From positions 1,742,001-1,806,000 of the forward strand of contig JAYKKM010000250.1 in NCBI GenBank assembly GCA_035772405.1: a DNA stretch of 64,000 bases. The letters run 5' to 3'. This document shows positions 33,508 to 45,390 of the stretch, piece by piece (within the stretch, counting starts at the first letter, position 1; each line of letters begins with the position of its first letter). This DNA is from Chrysogorgia sp. JL179-B06 (lineage: Eukaryota > Cnidaria > Anthozoa > Scleralcyonacea > Chrysogorgiidae). The position numbers and the translations under genes are program-made. Under the pieces are notes generated by a model. It was not told the origin of the DNA, made no database searches, and saw only the letters and a program-made list of their open reading frames with translations.

Positions 33508-35731
33508 ATGTGTTCTAGTACAGCTATCAGTAGTGCAGCTACCAGCAGTAAAGCTACCAGCAGTATCAAAATTGTATCTGATTTAGATGACGAAACTCTT
33601 GTGATTCTACAAAGAACACCACCAAGCGAAGCAGGTGTTTATTTATTATATGTATTTACAACTGCATCTTACGACCACCTGCCAATTACGACCCCATTTT
33701 ATGGCACGGATGATTTGTTGTTAAAATTCCTGCAATGAGAGACTACATGTAAACGCCATCAGCAACAACTTTTTAGTGGCCAAAACATATAATTTGGCCT
33801 GTCATGAGCGAATTCAATAGAGCTAATACAACTATGGCACTATAAATTAAATATGAGAGCATATTAAATAAATTCACTAATGCACTTAAATATGGTGTAT
33901 CATACTTTTTTCAGTTATGTTTGCAGTGTATTTTATAAAAGTGAGGAGTTCACATGCAAATGAGCTTATTCATTATAACATCTATATGTTTGTTTCATTG
34001 GGACAGATTCTTTGGAAGTTCTCAAAGAAATGTTCTCACAAATTCCAGAGGCGGAACTGCGGGTGACACTTCAACACAACTTTCTAAACCTTCAGGAAAC
34101 GATTGAAGAGCTCCTGGGCAAAGTACCAGGTATTGATCACTAGATAGTTAAGTAACGATGAGACGGATTCAAGCCAATAGCCTAACTAATCAGTATCTAG
34201 ATTCTACATGGTAAGTCTTATTCCACCAATATTTATTTGTACTCATTGTGGTTATAACTATGCTTTGGTTGTTTTAAAGGTGAAACCCAAAGGAGGTTCA
34301 CAGGCAATAGTCTTGAAGAGCTATTGACAACAATCATTCCTGACACTCACATTCCACAAAGGATCACTATCAGCAGAGATCTACTTCTAAGTGACAGTGT
34401 AAGGTTCTTCAAGATGGGAATTTGACTACAAAAGTGCTGTGAGTTGTATTCGAGTAATATTTTACCCTTCTCCTACAGTCTCTTCTTTCTCCCTCGACAC
34501 CCATTAGACTCTTTGAGGGTCGTGATTCATTCATTATGCCGATGCATAATATGGATGCCATCCGAGCAGGCATGTTTAAGGTTGTTGGCTGGATGATTAC
34601 CACAAGTGTTGCAAATGGTGGTCCTGGATTTCCAGTTCCAGTCTCCTGTGTTGTACAAGTACCTTGTAACTCCAAGAGGTGATATTGACAAGATATTGAC
34701 TGAAATCACCAAAGATGATGTTGTTGTGGACTTGAACATTGTGGAAGCAGTTGAAAGGGTGCGTAGACATATAAGATTACCAGTAACCCCCCAAAATAGA
34801 TTCCTTATTAAACTTGGTAATTATTTTCGCAGCCACCTAATTTTCAAAAAATCGAAGAGGCAAATTTTGCTAAACATTTTCCAATAAATAGCCACATTTT
34901 GCAATGATATTGAACAGAGCCATGAACAAAACAACACTTAAAATAGGTTGCCATATTCGTTTGAGACAAAACACACAGTATTTAGGATGTCGTTTCTCTG
35001 TTGTATTGCTTAACAGTTAATATCATAAATTCCAATTTGCTCCTCATTATACTGTATATGAATATCTAAAATTGCATATGTCTTGACTTTTTAAATGTAA
35101 AGCACAGTAAAAGTTAAAATATTTCATAGCACAAACCCCAAGGTATTAAATTTTGCGTTGTTAATTTTCGTGATAACTTTTTTCATGGGTTTTTAATTTT
35201 GCAATTTTTTTGCAATCGCGAAAATTAAGTCATGCAAAAATAAGTACCAATAAGGCATGCAATGTGCACATGTGTCTATGGCTACTGTCTTACATATTAA
35301 TTTATGTAACCATGTAAAATAAAATTATGCAAGCCAATACAGTAAAGGGTGCTATCTATTCGGCCATATGATTATCATTCCCGAATATGTTGTCGTATAT
35401 GATTGCCATACAATTGTTTGCATACAATACAATTGTTTATGATTCGATGGCAAATGATGACACATGTCCAATGTGATAACATATACCAATATGAGAAAAT
35501 TACCAGTAAACCCCCCAAAATTGTCCACATTGGAATCAGTTAGAATCATTCTAGTTCGTTTTCATATTGATTCAGTTTCTTCACTTTCATATTTCACTTT
35601 CGATTACCATCCCTACCCTGCAGTATTAATAATCAATGGATGCCACATGACCAGCTGCAGGCAACGTCTTTTCCAGTGCTGTAGAACTAAATTTATACCA
35701 TCGAGTGCCGAAGGCGCGAGACATCTAAGGG

Positions 35732-35754
35732 TTCCGGGGGCAAGCCCCCCGGAA
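35732..35754. repeat. G/C hairpin TTCCGGGGGC-AA-GCCCCC
   Basis: Short perfect GC-rich stem in AT-rich surroundings, next to GCCGAAGGCGCGAG. Such tails are recurrent in dispersed repeats; not a bacterial-type terminator. Confidence 0.5.
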
Positions 35755-35937
35755 AATTTTGATATCTAGGTTCCGTGAAATGCTATTTCCTGCATTTTGG
35801 TAGGTGATTTTACAGAATTCTAAAGATTCCAAAACGTTTTATAAAAAGCAACACATTTCAGAAAATTATAAAGCCAGCTTATTGCTATTGAACCAAGTGC
35901 TACAAATCTGAAATCTACCATTCATAGTGCAGATAAT

Positions 35938-35961
35938 GGTATACCGCATATGCGGTATACC
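35938..35961. repeat. 24-bp perfect palindrome
   Basis: GGTATACCGCAT followed directly by its exact reverse complement. No loop. Could be a protein-binding dyad or the fused ends of a deleted element. Confidence 0.8.
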
Positions 35962-36494
35962 TACTATATCACATTTTAGAATTTCAAAGGAACAATTATT
36001 TATGATTATCAGACAAAGAAAGTAAATTAATAAAATTATGTATACAGTACACAATTAATCAAAATCAACTTCTGTTCATCAATCAATGTTCATTACCAAT
36101 CAGTGAAACAGTACTCCTGTTGTGCAACAGACAAGCAAGTTGAAGTATGGATTTTTCTTTTTTGTCGTTCTTTTAGTATATTGCTGGCAGTTAAGTGCGC
36201 ATTACAGTTTGCATGCTGGATGATTTTTTTTCTAAGTACTTTTGTGCTGCTGACTTTTCACATCTCTTAGTTTTGCATGGAAAAATATTACACTCGATCC
36301 ACTCTTTACTCATAGCTTCCTTGTTCAGCATGCACTCCAAGAGTGTTAACGTTTCTACATTCCCAACAACCTATCTTTCCATTTAAAAAAATAATCCAGG
36401 GTATGCGTTGGTAAAGTAATCTTGCTGCTCAACAGGCGCTTTCTCGATGTATGAACAAACCAAAATTCAAATAATCCTAACCCTACCAACAAAA

Positions 36495-36667
36495 TGGGGT
36501 ATATACTTCATGGTAACACTAGACCGGATTTCCATCTGTTTTTTATACCCCTAACCCTAACCCTACCCCTAACCCCAACCGTAACTCTAATCCTAACCAT
36601 AACCCTAACAATAACCGTAAAATATGGTGGGAGACTATATGTATTGTTACCATGAAGTATATCCCCA
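36495..36667. mobile_element. MITE enclosing telomere-like CCCTAA repeats
   Basis: Arms at 36,495-36,518 (TGGGGTATATACTTCATGG...) and 36,645-36,667 are reverse complements with one base inserted. Between them (about 36,541-36,625) lies a degenerate run of CCCTAA/ACCCTA units, the metazoan telomere repeat complement. The whole is 173 bp. Confidence 0.7.
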
Positions 36668-37571
36668 AAATGGTGCAAAGGATCGAGATGAACGTTCACA
36701 AGAGTTTCGTTGGAGTCATTAACATTTAGCAAACCAGCAGAGCTGGATTCGTCTAATTCGTTGTCCAAATTTTGTAGGTTTCCATTAAATTTCCTGTGGC
36801 CATTTTTCGTTTCAGATCTTTCGTTCTCCCTGGTTTCGATCAACTCAATGTCTTCGCTCGCTTCCGAGCGCGGGTATGTATATCATCAGTGAGATTAATT
36901 TCTACAATCAAACATTCAAATGTCAAAGAAAGTGAAATATGCATCTGTTTTGGATTTTTTTATGCGAAAGGCGAAGAAAAGTAAGGTTGTCAACAAGTCC
37001 AAAAACTGTCTGAAGATTTGAATGCAGATATAGATCTGCAAGCTGAAAATTGCGACTCAGATTAATCCGACCAGTATATAAAGTCTGATATATACCCCAA
37101 GCGACCCCCCATCTTCTACAGCACTGGTCTTCTCTCCAGTGAGTGGTGGATCAAGCAAGACACAAGCCTATGTACAGTACAATGTTGCATTGTACCTAGG
37201 TTGCCTTGAACCTATTATCTTATCAGGTATGAGGATTGCAGCTGAGTACATTATAATTTGCCACAGCTTCGTCAGTTGATGACAGCGAGACACACCAAAT
37301 CAAGCATCAGTAATTGCATATGTTAAATTTTTGCTACTATAAAGTCCTAGCAAATAAAATATTCATTGATTGTGTGACTGATTCACTTTGCAGATTGATG
37401 CTGCAACCGATGATGATATTGAGCAGCTGTCATCTGACGCCCTAAGTCTACTTGTGGATTCTGGTTATAATAAAGTCATTAACATGGCAAACAAGTTGGA
37501 GGTGATAACAGCTCTATGTGTCCATTCAGTCATTTTATAGAGAAAGTGTGCAATTGACCAGTTTGCACTTG

Positions 37572-39745
37572 GACCACTCCGTCGGTGACTATCCTCAACT
37601 GATCGTTGGGCTTTGGTAGAGTGATTGTGCGAGCGGTGGAGAGAGCAGCCTGAGCATTGTGGTAGGCGATTCGGAGGTTGTCTGTCCATTTGACTGGTTC
37701 TTGGGACTGGCACCCTGCAATTGCGTCGAGCTGGGTAACGAGTGATGAACATCCTGGGATGACACAGGAGAGCACTTTAAAGGCGCCAATGAATGATCGC
37801 ATTCGGCGTACGGTGTCGGGCTCCGTGCACGAGGCGAGGGTGGCGATACGGGGCCTTAATAGTGCCGGAGGACCAGATCCAACCTAGTATGGTTGTGGAT
37901 TTGGGATTGATTGTCGTCTTCGAAGCAGAGAGACGAAGGCCACACTTGTGAAGAGCCTGTAAAACTCTCTTCCAGTTATGCAGGAGCTCTTGTGGGGTGT
38001 TTCCTCCACAGTAGAGGTCATCTGCGATCTTGGCTACTATGCCCTCTTGCAGGAGATGGCCTGTTTCCGAGCCTGGCATTCCCATTGCAGATCGAACGTA
38101 AACTCGTACACCTTGGAATGGCGAGGCGACTCCGCAATACTTCATAGAGTCACGAGAGAGGGGTATCTGGTAGAATGCACTTGTCAGGTCGGTCGCGATG
38201 ACGTGTTTCCATTGTGCAATGTGCCGTAACGTGGAGTCGATGGAGTCGTAACGAGATGTCCACCTCTTCAGGGCGCTTGAAGACGCCTAAATCTTCCAGT
38301 TGGTCGAATTTCTCTTGAAGCTCTAGGAGCTTGCCTCGTGCATATTGTGGGAGGCGACCTTTGCGCTGGTGGTTCGACAGGGCCCATGTTGCCTTGGCCT
38401 CGAAGGCTCCGGCTACGCCATTATATCCTTTGATATTCGTCAAGAATAGAGCGAAATTTGGCCTTCATATCTTGGGGTAGCAAGTTGTCTGGGTCAAGTC
38501 TCACGTTGGAGGAATGGCTAGGCTTGACCAATGGGCTTGATGGTGGGTTAGGGGACGAACGTACCGTAGTCTTCTTGGTGGTTGCTGTACTGTCTGGAGG
38601 TGTAAAAAGTGGGCTAACTTGACAGAAATGTTCGTTGTGCTGTAATGTGAGTGGCTCAGATGAGAGGTCCTGCCACGCTGGAAACGATACTTGGTGGAGG
38701 CCATATCTGGGACGCTTTTAGTCTAGTACGCTTGGGGCATCTGTGCGTGGTCCAACGGCGTACTCGGAGTCCGGTTGTGCGTCAGCTGGTAACTGAACTT
38801 CTACAAACTCGCCGGGCCAGATGGTGGCTGAGGCAGCTGGCGCACGAATGACCAACGCGCGGCGTGCGGCGGTGCTTGCCGCTCCTGTAGGCACATGGGA
38901 CCTGTACGAATAGGTTGTACCGTCACAGAGGATCACTTCACGTTTAGCTGGGCGAACAGCAATGTCGTTGGATTCCATAAAAGGAGTGACAGCTAAAACT
39001 TCCACATCAAGATCCTCTACAACAAGGCCCTCGAATATAAACTCTTTATTGTCGCGTACGAACGATATGCGTGTTTCTCCAACGACATGTAGCGGTGAAG
39101 AGCCATCGGCCTGGTGGACGGACTGGGCACTGGATGTCATATGGGAGCCAAGACGCTTCACGGTGGAATGGCGTATCATGTTTCCGGTGGCACCACTGTC
39201 TATTTGTTATACAGACAATGTCTCATTGTCATCAAGAATGCCGACAATTTGTCTAGCCTTGGTGATATCGCTTGTCATTTTCTGGGAGGATGTTGCACTC
39301 GCTTAAAAAGTGCCTTGTATCTGAGTGGCTTGCTTCTTTGCACAGGGGACAAAGTTTCTCTCGACGGGTATTTCTAGGAACGGATCTCTTCAAGGAGTGA
39401 GGAAAGGGCTTGGGATATTTCGGGTTTGATTGATGCTAGGGTACGTGATCTCAATTCGGTACCATACCTTTGCTTGACGAGTTTGGGGAGCTCGGGGTGG
39501 ATGAGTCTCAGCCACGTTAGGACCACGAAGTTTTCTAGTGTAGGTGTCAGCTCTTCATCCTCAGTCATCAGGTCACCATGATGAGATATGGTATTAGTAC
39601 GTAGTAACAGATCTTCCATAAATGCCATCAATCTCTGATACAAATCTTCCGGGTGCTCATCGGCTTCGAGTTGGATGGCCGATGCGAGAGAGAGAGTTCA
39701 CGGCGCATGTCCTTACAAAGGTCCCGCTGACCGGTACTGGCGCTG
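37572..39745 (-). mobile_element. LTR retrotransposon fragment: gag, protease, RT, partial RNase H
   Basis: Minus-strand order from 39,745: gag-like ([20 protein letters not shown]), protease with DSGATGNMIRH (aspartic D-S-G site, just after an in-frame TAA near 39,210), spacer, RT ([30 protein letters not shown] as the catalytic DD block, [20 protein letters not shown]), then RNase H (VTDGV) cut at about 37,572. Integrase and 3' LTR are missing. Several frame changes. Ty3/gypsy-type domain order; BEL is less likely. Integrase pieces of possibly the same family are at 45.1 kb. Confidence 0.75.
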
Positions 39746-39889
39746 AGATCTCCGTCTTATTTAATAAAGCAGTAGATGAGGCCGAAATTGCTAAGAACCA
39801 GGTCTGTTACTTTATTAAAATAATATTTTAATGAGAACATTTCTGACATACTTAGCCTAGCGCATGAAACCCCCTTTCTGGCCATTTAG

Positions 39890-40706
39890 GTGTTAACAAA
39901 ACCTATTTCTACTGGCCTAACCTTACGAGATGTAGTGAAATTTTGTAAAACTTGTCAGGTTGTTGGGAAACCAAATCAGGTGAATCCCAAAGCCAATTTA
40001 CGACCAATTCCAACCTTCGAGGAGCCGTTTATTACAGTAATTGTAAATTGTGTTGGCCCACTACCTAAGACTAAGGCAGGAAATCAATATCTGTTGCATT
40101 ATGTGCGCTTCTGCAAGGTTCCCTGAACCATATCTTTGAGAAATATTAAAGAAAAAACCATTGTCAAGGTCTTGATTAAATTCTTTACATTAGTTGGTCT
40201 TCCTAAGTCCATTCAATCAAGGTTCAAATTTGATGTCTGAAAATTTTCAGCAAGTGATGCATGAGTTAGGTATCAAGCAGTATAAATCTACTGCCTATCA
40301 TCCTGAAAGGCAGGGTGCTCTAGAAAGGTTTCACCAAACTTTAAAGAACATAATGAGAACCTATTGCCTCAATACACAAAAGGACTGGGATGACGGCATC
40401 CATCTACTTATATTCGCTGCCAGAGAATCAGTTCAAGAATCTCTGGGCTTTAGTCCATTTGAGTTAGTTTTCGGACATACGGTTAGAGGACCACTTAAAC
40501 TCCTAAAAGAAAAATTCCTTTCGGAAGATGGCGGTTCGTTAAATCTTTTGCAGTACGTTTCGGAAAAAATGAAAGCATGTGATTTAGCAGAGACAAATCT
40601 TCGATCAGCACAGAAAAACATGAAAAATAGGTTTGATCGTAACGCAGAAAACCGCACATTTGAACGCGGTGATAAGGTTACATATCTGTTCTACGTTTCT
40701 TGTTAA
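39890..40706 (+). mobile_element. Ty3/gypsy integrase fragment, catalytic residues lost
   Basis: Plus frames: FCKTCQVVGKPNQ (zinc HHCC part), VNCVGPLPKTKAGNQYLL, then after a frameshift (40,126-40,194) GIKQYKSTAYHPERQGALER and SLGFSPFELVFGHTVRGP. Gypsy integrases have aspartate in the first block (V-D-C-V-G-P); here it is asparagine. The second aspartate block is scrambled by the frameshift, while the glutamate region (GALERFHQ) remains. Dead copy. Confidence 0.8.
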
Positions 40707-41135
40707 TTAAATAAATAGTTATAAAAACCAAACAGCTGAGGTTACAATTTTGTTGCGTATCGCGGTCACGTAACAAGTACACACCCTGTATTTAGTGGAC
40801 AGTTGCCAAAGTCCCAAATTTATGCCCGTATCAACCCTAAAAATAAAACGTCTATTAAACATACACAAACAACTACATTGACATAAAACACTGTCTAAAA
40901 AGATATCAAATCACTATATTAAGTGTACAACGTTTTCTGTTTTTTCAATGCTTGAAGACAGAAATATCTATAATTTTTTCACAAAATACATTTTTGCTTT
41001 GAGTTCTTGTGTATCTTTTATTGAGTGTAGTGTCAAAGTTTTCGTACTCTTAACCAGGCCAGGAGAAGCAGTGTCATACATATACATATACATATCATAT
41101 ACATAATATATATATATATATATTATAAGTACTAT

Positions 41136-41232
41136 TTACAAAACGAGTTGGAGGGCTTTATCGGTGTATAAAGACGCGAGCCGAAGGCGAGCAGCTTTAT
41201 ACACCGATAAAGTCCGATAACGAGTTTTGTAA
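41136..41232. repeat. Foldback MITE, TTACAAAACGAGTT ends
   Basis: Ends TTACAAAACGAGTT and AACGAGTTTTGTAA pair with one offset; the inner arms GGCTTTATCGGTGTATAAAG and complement are exact. 97 bp, with a GAGCCGAAGGCGAGC centre similar in style to the MITE at 4,637. Confidence 0.75.
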
Positions 41233-41387
41233 ATGGCTTCAAAAACGTCCATTAATTAGTATTTATCTATTGTGTGAAATTATTTAGCAATGCAAACGAG
41301 GGACACACTGCAGTGCCTTTGGACTGCTGCTTGTGCCGCAGCATAGTTTTGGTATAATTGTGAGATGAAGCGCTTCAGGCTGACTGA

Positions 41388-41468
41388 ATGAGTGTTCTAT
41401 CAAATTTAAAGACACTGATGTTTTATTAATGAGTGTTCTATCACATTAAAGACACTGATGTTTTATTA
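41388..41468. repeat. 41-bp tandem duplication
   Basis: Two copies starting AATGAGTGTTCTATCA and ending GATGTTTTATT, differing by a small indel. Confidence 0.75.
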
Positions 41469-42346
41469 ATGAGTTCTGTACTACATGGTAGAAAGATTGA
41501 TTAAAGATGCATTTCTTTTGTGTTTTCTTCATGCATTATTAATGAGTTTTTGAAATATATATATATATATGTGTATCTATGTGTATGCAAGGTATTTATC
41601 CGTGTGCGTGGCTTTTCGATGTACTTTGATTCGTAGTTCTCCAGCGTCAAGTCCATTTTAATGTCTAACAAAGGTATATATGTATATTATATGTATGTAA
41701 TGTATGTATGTATGTTACGATATGCACATGATAGTTGATACCACGTGATCAACTGCATGACAATATAGAAAAAAAAGGCACTGTAGTAATAATAATAACT
41801 AGAAATACGTTATACGCAACACCCCTCGCCCGCTTATACTGTTTGAAACTTTTATAGCGTAGTTGCTAATTTATTACTGTAATACAGTACTGTAGTTCTT
41901 TTACTTGAATTAGGTATTAGCTTGAATAAACTTGAATAAATTTGCAGTGGACAATATCTCAGAGCTTTGTGTTGTTTGAATTTAATTCTTCCATAGGACA
42001 TCAAACTAAATAGTGTAAACTTTTTAAATTTTTGGGTGCAGTACCTGGCACCTGCACTGAACAGAATAGTGGGGAAGTTTACTGCTGTTTCTACCATAAA
42101 TCACTAAGAAAGAAATTACAGCACTTCTCACACTATTGATGATTCATCAAGGCCAGCGAGAGCAAAACTCGGGCCCCAAGACTGACATGTGTACCCCTCC
42201 CATAAATTTCCATGAGATCTATGAATGATCCCTTAATTGCAAGTATATATTTTTAGACACCTCATACCTTTATAATGTTATTGTATGGTAGTAACAGTAC
42301 AGCATAATATACAATAATTGGATAAGGTTGAGCATTATGATATCAA

Positions 42347-42416
42347 GAATTATCCATACCGAGGTCAATGTTACCTGCCAAAGCAGATAACTTTGACCGA
42401 GGTCTGGATAACAATT
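42347..42416. repeat. Small foldback around GACCGAGGTC
   Basis: AATTATCCATACCGAGGTCA and its approximate complement TGACCGAGGTCTGGATAACA flank a 15-20-base loop. Confidence 0.6.
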
Positions 42417-42439
42417 AATATCATGCATAAGCCGAATCC

Positions 42440-42815
42440 AATGATTGTTTTGTTATACATTGTTCAAGATAGTCTTACTAAAACTACTACTCAGAGCATT
42501 CTCAGTGGCTGTACCTACGCTCTGGAACACACTGCCAGATAAACTTAGAAGCCCTGACTCTGAGTTATCATTATGTTCTTTTAAAAAACAACTTAAAACA
42601 CATCTTTTTACAAAAGCGTTTTTATAATTGTGCATAATGAACTTAAGAACATTTTAATTTTATTTACCAGAAGATTGTAAATAGCTTGTTAAATAAGTTT
42701 TCTTAGTTTACTGTTATTCAATTATTTTTAACCATTGTAAAGCGCTAATGGACTATACGGAATCAGCGCTATATAAATTTTCTATATTATATTATTATTA
42801 TTATTATTACAGGCA
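42440..42815 (+). mobile_element. LINE 3' end (coding tail and microsatellite)
   Basis: The plus frame ends with FSVAVPTLWNTLPDKL and FKKQLKTHLFTKAFL (stop 42,625-42,627), the usual last residues of L2/CR1-like ORF2. The 3' UTR has AAGCGCTAATGG...GCGCTATATAAAT and ends in (ATT)n at about 42,784-42,811. Strongly 5'-truncated, as common for LINEs. Confidence 0.8.
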
Positions 42816-45011
42816 TTTTTTATTTTGTAATTTTTGCACGCTTGGTCCTGGTGACGTCATCAGCGTTAAATAATTTTTGTTTTGGACACCTCCGTGCAAT
42901 AATTAACAGAATTCAACAGAAATGAGGTCGCACCTGCCAGAGATTTTAAATTAACTGGAATTGACCAATAAGAAACGAGAATGAATTTTGAATGTATAAT
43001 AAATGCTTTTAGCCAGCGGAATTGGGGAAAGTGTTGAGGTGAACGGGTACTTCGTGTTACTGGTAGGTACGCAATATGCATAATGGTTGCAACATTTCAT
43101 TGGTCTGCAGAATACACCAGTCACAAGTGATTGACGTGGCGGGGCCTCTTGCAAGACCCAGGCATTTTGGCCCACTCTCACCGACATTGTGATTCATGAA
43201 ATAATCAACTGAGTAGTATAAAAAGACACCAAATGCTGTTAAAGAATGAAGGAAGAAAGTGCATCCTCTTTATTATTCAAATGTCTAGGGGTGCATATAA
43301 TGCAAATGTATATATAGGCATCAATTTGGTTTTAATAAGACATATTACGGATTCTAATCTTTCCTAATTCTGGACATGAAACTAATCGGTTTTTGAAACC
43401 CTTGGATTGGTAGCATGTTAGTTAAGAAATGTCTTGAAGGCATTTTACCACCATTTCCAAAGAACAATTTTAATCTCAATGAATCTGTTCATTGCATACA
43501 TGTAGGAGCATTATCTATTGCCTTAATTGACAATACTGCATTTGTAGGATTGATACAACTTTCAAGTTATAATTAGTTTTTGTAACATATTGTACATATA
43601 TATATATGAATATGTGTAATAAATTTATATTTGTAATAAATAATAAACAGGACCCCATCAATACCAGTGTTAGCATTGAACAGGCTATCTTGTATTAATG
43701 TTATTGTATTATTCTTGTTATTTTTATTATTATTAATAATGCCTAAACTTTTCCCAATCCCAGAGTGTTGTCAGACTATACCGGTTCCAAAACATTTGAC
43801 AAACCTATTATGCTGCTGGAAAACCTCTATTGCTTTCATAATATTAAATGCACATATATAACCTATGTTCAGGATGACATATATCTCCTCAGTCTTTTTA
43901 AATAGTGTTTTTTGTTTATCCCCCTGGCTCATTTCAATGTTGATTTCTTGCAAATAGGAACAACATTGCACAGCGGGGCAGGGGATTTTTCTTGCTAAAG
44001 TGGTAAAAATATCTAATTCAAGTGTGGATGATCTAGCTGACATAGTACTCGCTAGTAGTTCATAATCCACAACAATTTCTGCTGACAGCTATGTCAACAT
44101 ACCCAATATCAATATAAGCTGTATTTTACATTGCAAGTCTAGGACCAGCATTGTCCAAGCCTATCCACAGACACAATATTAAACTTGTGGCCCACTAGGT
44201 CTGCATATACTGTAGGCCTAACATGTTTATGGACATTCAACACAGACATTCAACGTTTCGAGCGAAAGCCCTTCGTCACTCATATTTGTCTCAAGACAAT
44301 CAAAGAGTTACTGTAATAAACGATAAAGTAGTGAAGGCAGTGACTATTCGTACGGTAGCAGTAAGGCGGTAGTCTTTTAGAATTCAACGAAATGCTAATC
44401 CTAATATCACCAAAATACTAAACCTAACCAAATTACTAACCCTAACAAAAAAACAATTTGAAAAGGCATATTAATGTTTATCGAACTCGATCGGAAATCG
44501 CGGGTTGGGAACGAACGCCTTGTTTATATCTCCTGTATTACAAATATATAGACACTTAAAAGTTCAAACAAAAGGCTTAACACACTCACAGTACACTATT
44601 ATCTGTTATTTGAGAATACTAATTTATTTACCTGTATTCGTGTCCGAGCAAAGTATCCATAGGCATAGATGAGTCAGTTTGAAAATAAAACTTGCTTCTC
44701 CGTCAACACTATATTCTACAGTTTCGGCACTTAGTTCAAAACAAACATAATGCATCCGCTGATTTTGAGCGGAATATGGCTTGTTTTGATGTAATTATAT
44801 CTTTTGTCGCCGTCCGTAGTCTTTCGACCTTTTGCTCTTGCCGCCTTGAACGCCTTCCTCTTAGCAATAAATTGTTTTCAAACTCACTTTTTTCAAAAAA
44901 CTATATCCTTTTGGAAAAAAACACCTTTGAATTTTCTTTGAATACCGTTTCAATTTTTGTACTATTTACCAGGCCCAAGTGTTCCGATGTCGCGCAATTG
45001 ACGGCTGTTGA

Positions 45012-45046
<35 letters not shown>

Positions 45047-45079
45047 ATTAACTCGATTCTACTTTGCCTCACAGACCCA
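42816..45079. other. No confident gene
   Basis: Includes a TATA-like GTAGTATAAAAAG near 43,213, scattered CCTAA-like motifs at 44,395-44,450, and ORFs (43,771-44,070 minus; 44,692-45,051 plus, ending in (TA)n) with no domain. The hammerhead-like motif is listed separately. Confidence 0.4.
44243..44284 (-). ncRNA. Degenerate hammerhead-ribozyme-like motif
   Basis: The minus strand reads TGACGA, a 4-bp stem GGGC/GCTC (one G-U) with TTTC loop, GAAA, then a short stem III ACGT/ATGT with TGA loop, and C at the cleavage position: the layout of hammerheads in Penelope-like elements (established association). The invariant C before TGANGA reads G, and stem I is not obvious, so activity is unlikely. 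Confidence 0.35.
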
Positions 45080-45119
45080 ACCAATCCCCGTGATAAGGGA
45101 CTAAACGCCGGTCGATATT

Positions 45120-45385
45120 AGCACCCTCGCCCTCAGGCGATTTTTGGACGGTCCTACAGCTATCATTCGCACCGATCCAGCCCCAGGATTCAAGGCCCTT
45201 GTAGACGACAAACTTCTGCATCATCACAGGATAACCCTAGAAATTGGGAACGCCAAAAACCCCAACAAAAACCCTGTCGCCGAGAAGGCAGTCCAGGAGT
45301 TGGAATCCGAGATCCTCTGCCAGGACCCACTTGGTGGTGCAGTGTCACAGGTGGCCATCGCTACAGCCAGTCTTAACTCCCGGTA
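45120..45385 (+). mobile_element. Retroelement integrase C-terminal fragment
   Basis: The plus frame encodes [19 protein letters not shown] and [20 protein letters not shown], ending ATASLNSR before a stop. The RTDPAPGF block and the downstream [13 protein letters not shown] match the second and third acidic catalytic blocks (D and E) of retroviral-type integrases. The upstream part is lost. Confidence 0.7.
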
Positions 45386-45390
45386 GCTAT

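Larger units (their letters stand above)
34888..37390. other. Intron or spacer of the HECT-like gene, repeat-rich
   Basis: No exon was found except a weak plus ORF near 36,919 (MSKKVKYASVLDFF), which resembles the start of some hAT transposases but is too short to call. Holds the hairpins and telomere-like MITE listed separately. Confidence 0.4.
33508..37570 (+). pseudogene. HECT-like gene with CUE-like exon, truncated by an LTR retroelement
   Basis: Exons on the plus strand: a serine-rich start (33,508 to about 33,636, KIVSDLDDETLVILQRTPPS); 34,007-34,129 (EVLKEMFSQIPEAELRVTLQ, ending IEELL), which fits a CUE ubiquitin-binding helix trio with its MF-P and LL signatures; 34,280 onward (ITISRDLLLSDSVRFFK) and a HECT N-lobe block IMPMHNMDAIRAGMFKVVG then VANGGPGFPVPV; after a shift near 34,640, TEITKDDVVVDLNIVEA. 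A late exon from 37,394 (IDAATDDDIEQLSSDALSLL) has an in-frame TAG at 37,538-37,540 and is cut near 37,570 by the LTR retrotransposon. The conserved EPxxDxGGPRREF stretch is missing. Same family as the gene at 92-775. Confidence 0.6.
40707..42346. other. Non-coding, microsatellite-rich
   Basis: Contains (TA)n near 41,106-41,122 and 41,555-41,570 and GTAT-rich sequence near 41,670-41,710. Minus ORF 41,852-42,097 shows no domain. Confidence 0.5.

Noticed and set aside
36919..37010. MSKKVKYASVLDFF as a hAT transposase start
   Set aside because: Too short and followed by no zinc finger or catalytic block.
44692..45051. 119-codon plus ORF
   Set aside because: Ends in a (TA)n microsatellite reading YIYIYI and has no recognisable domain.
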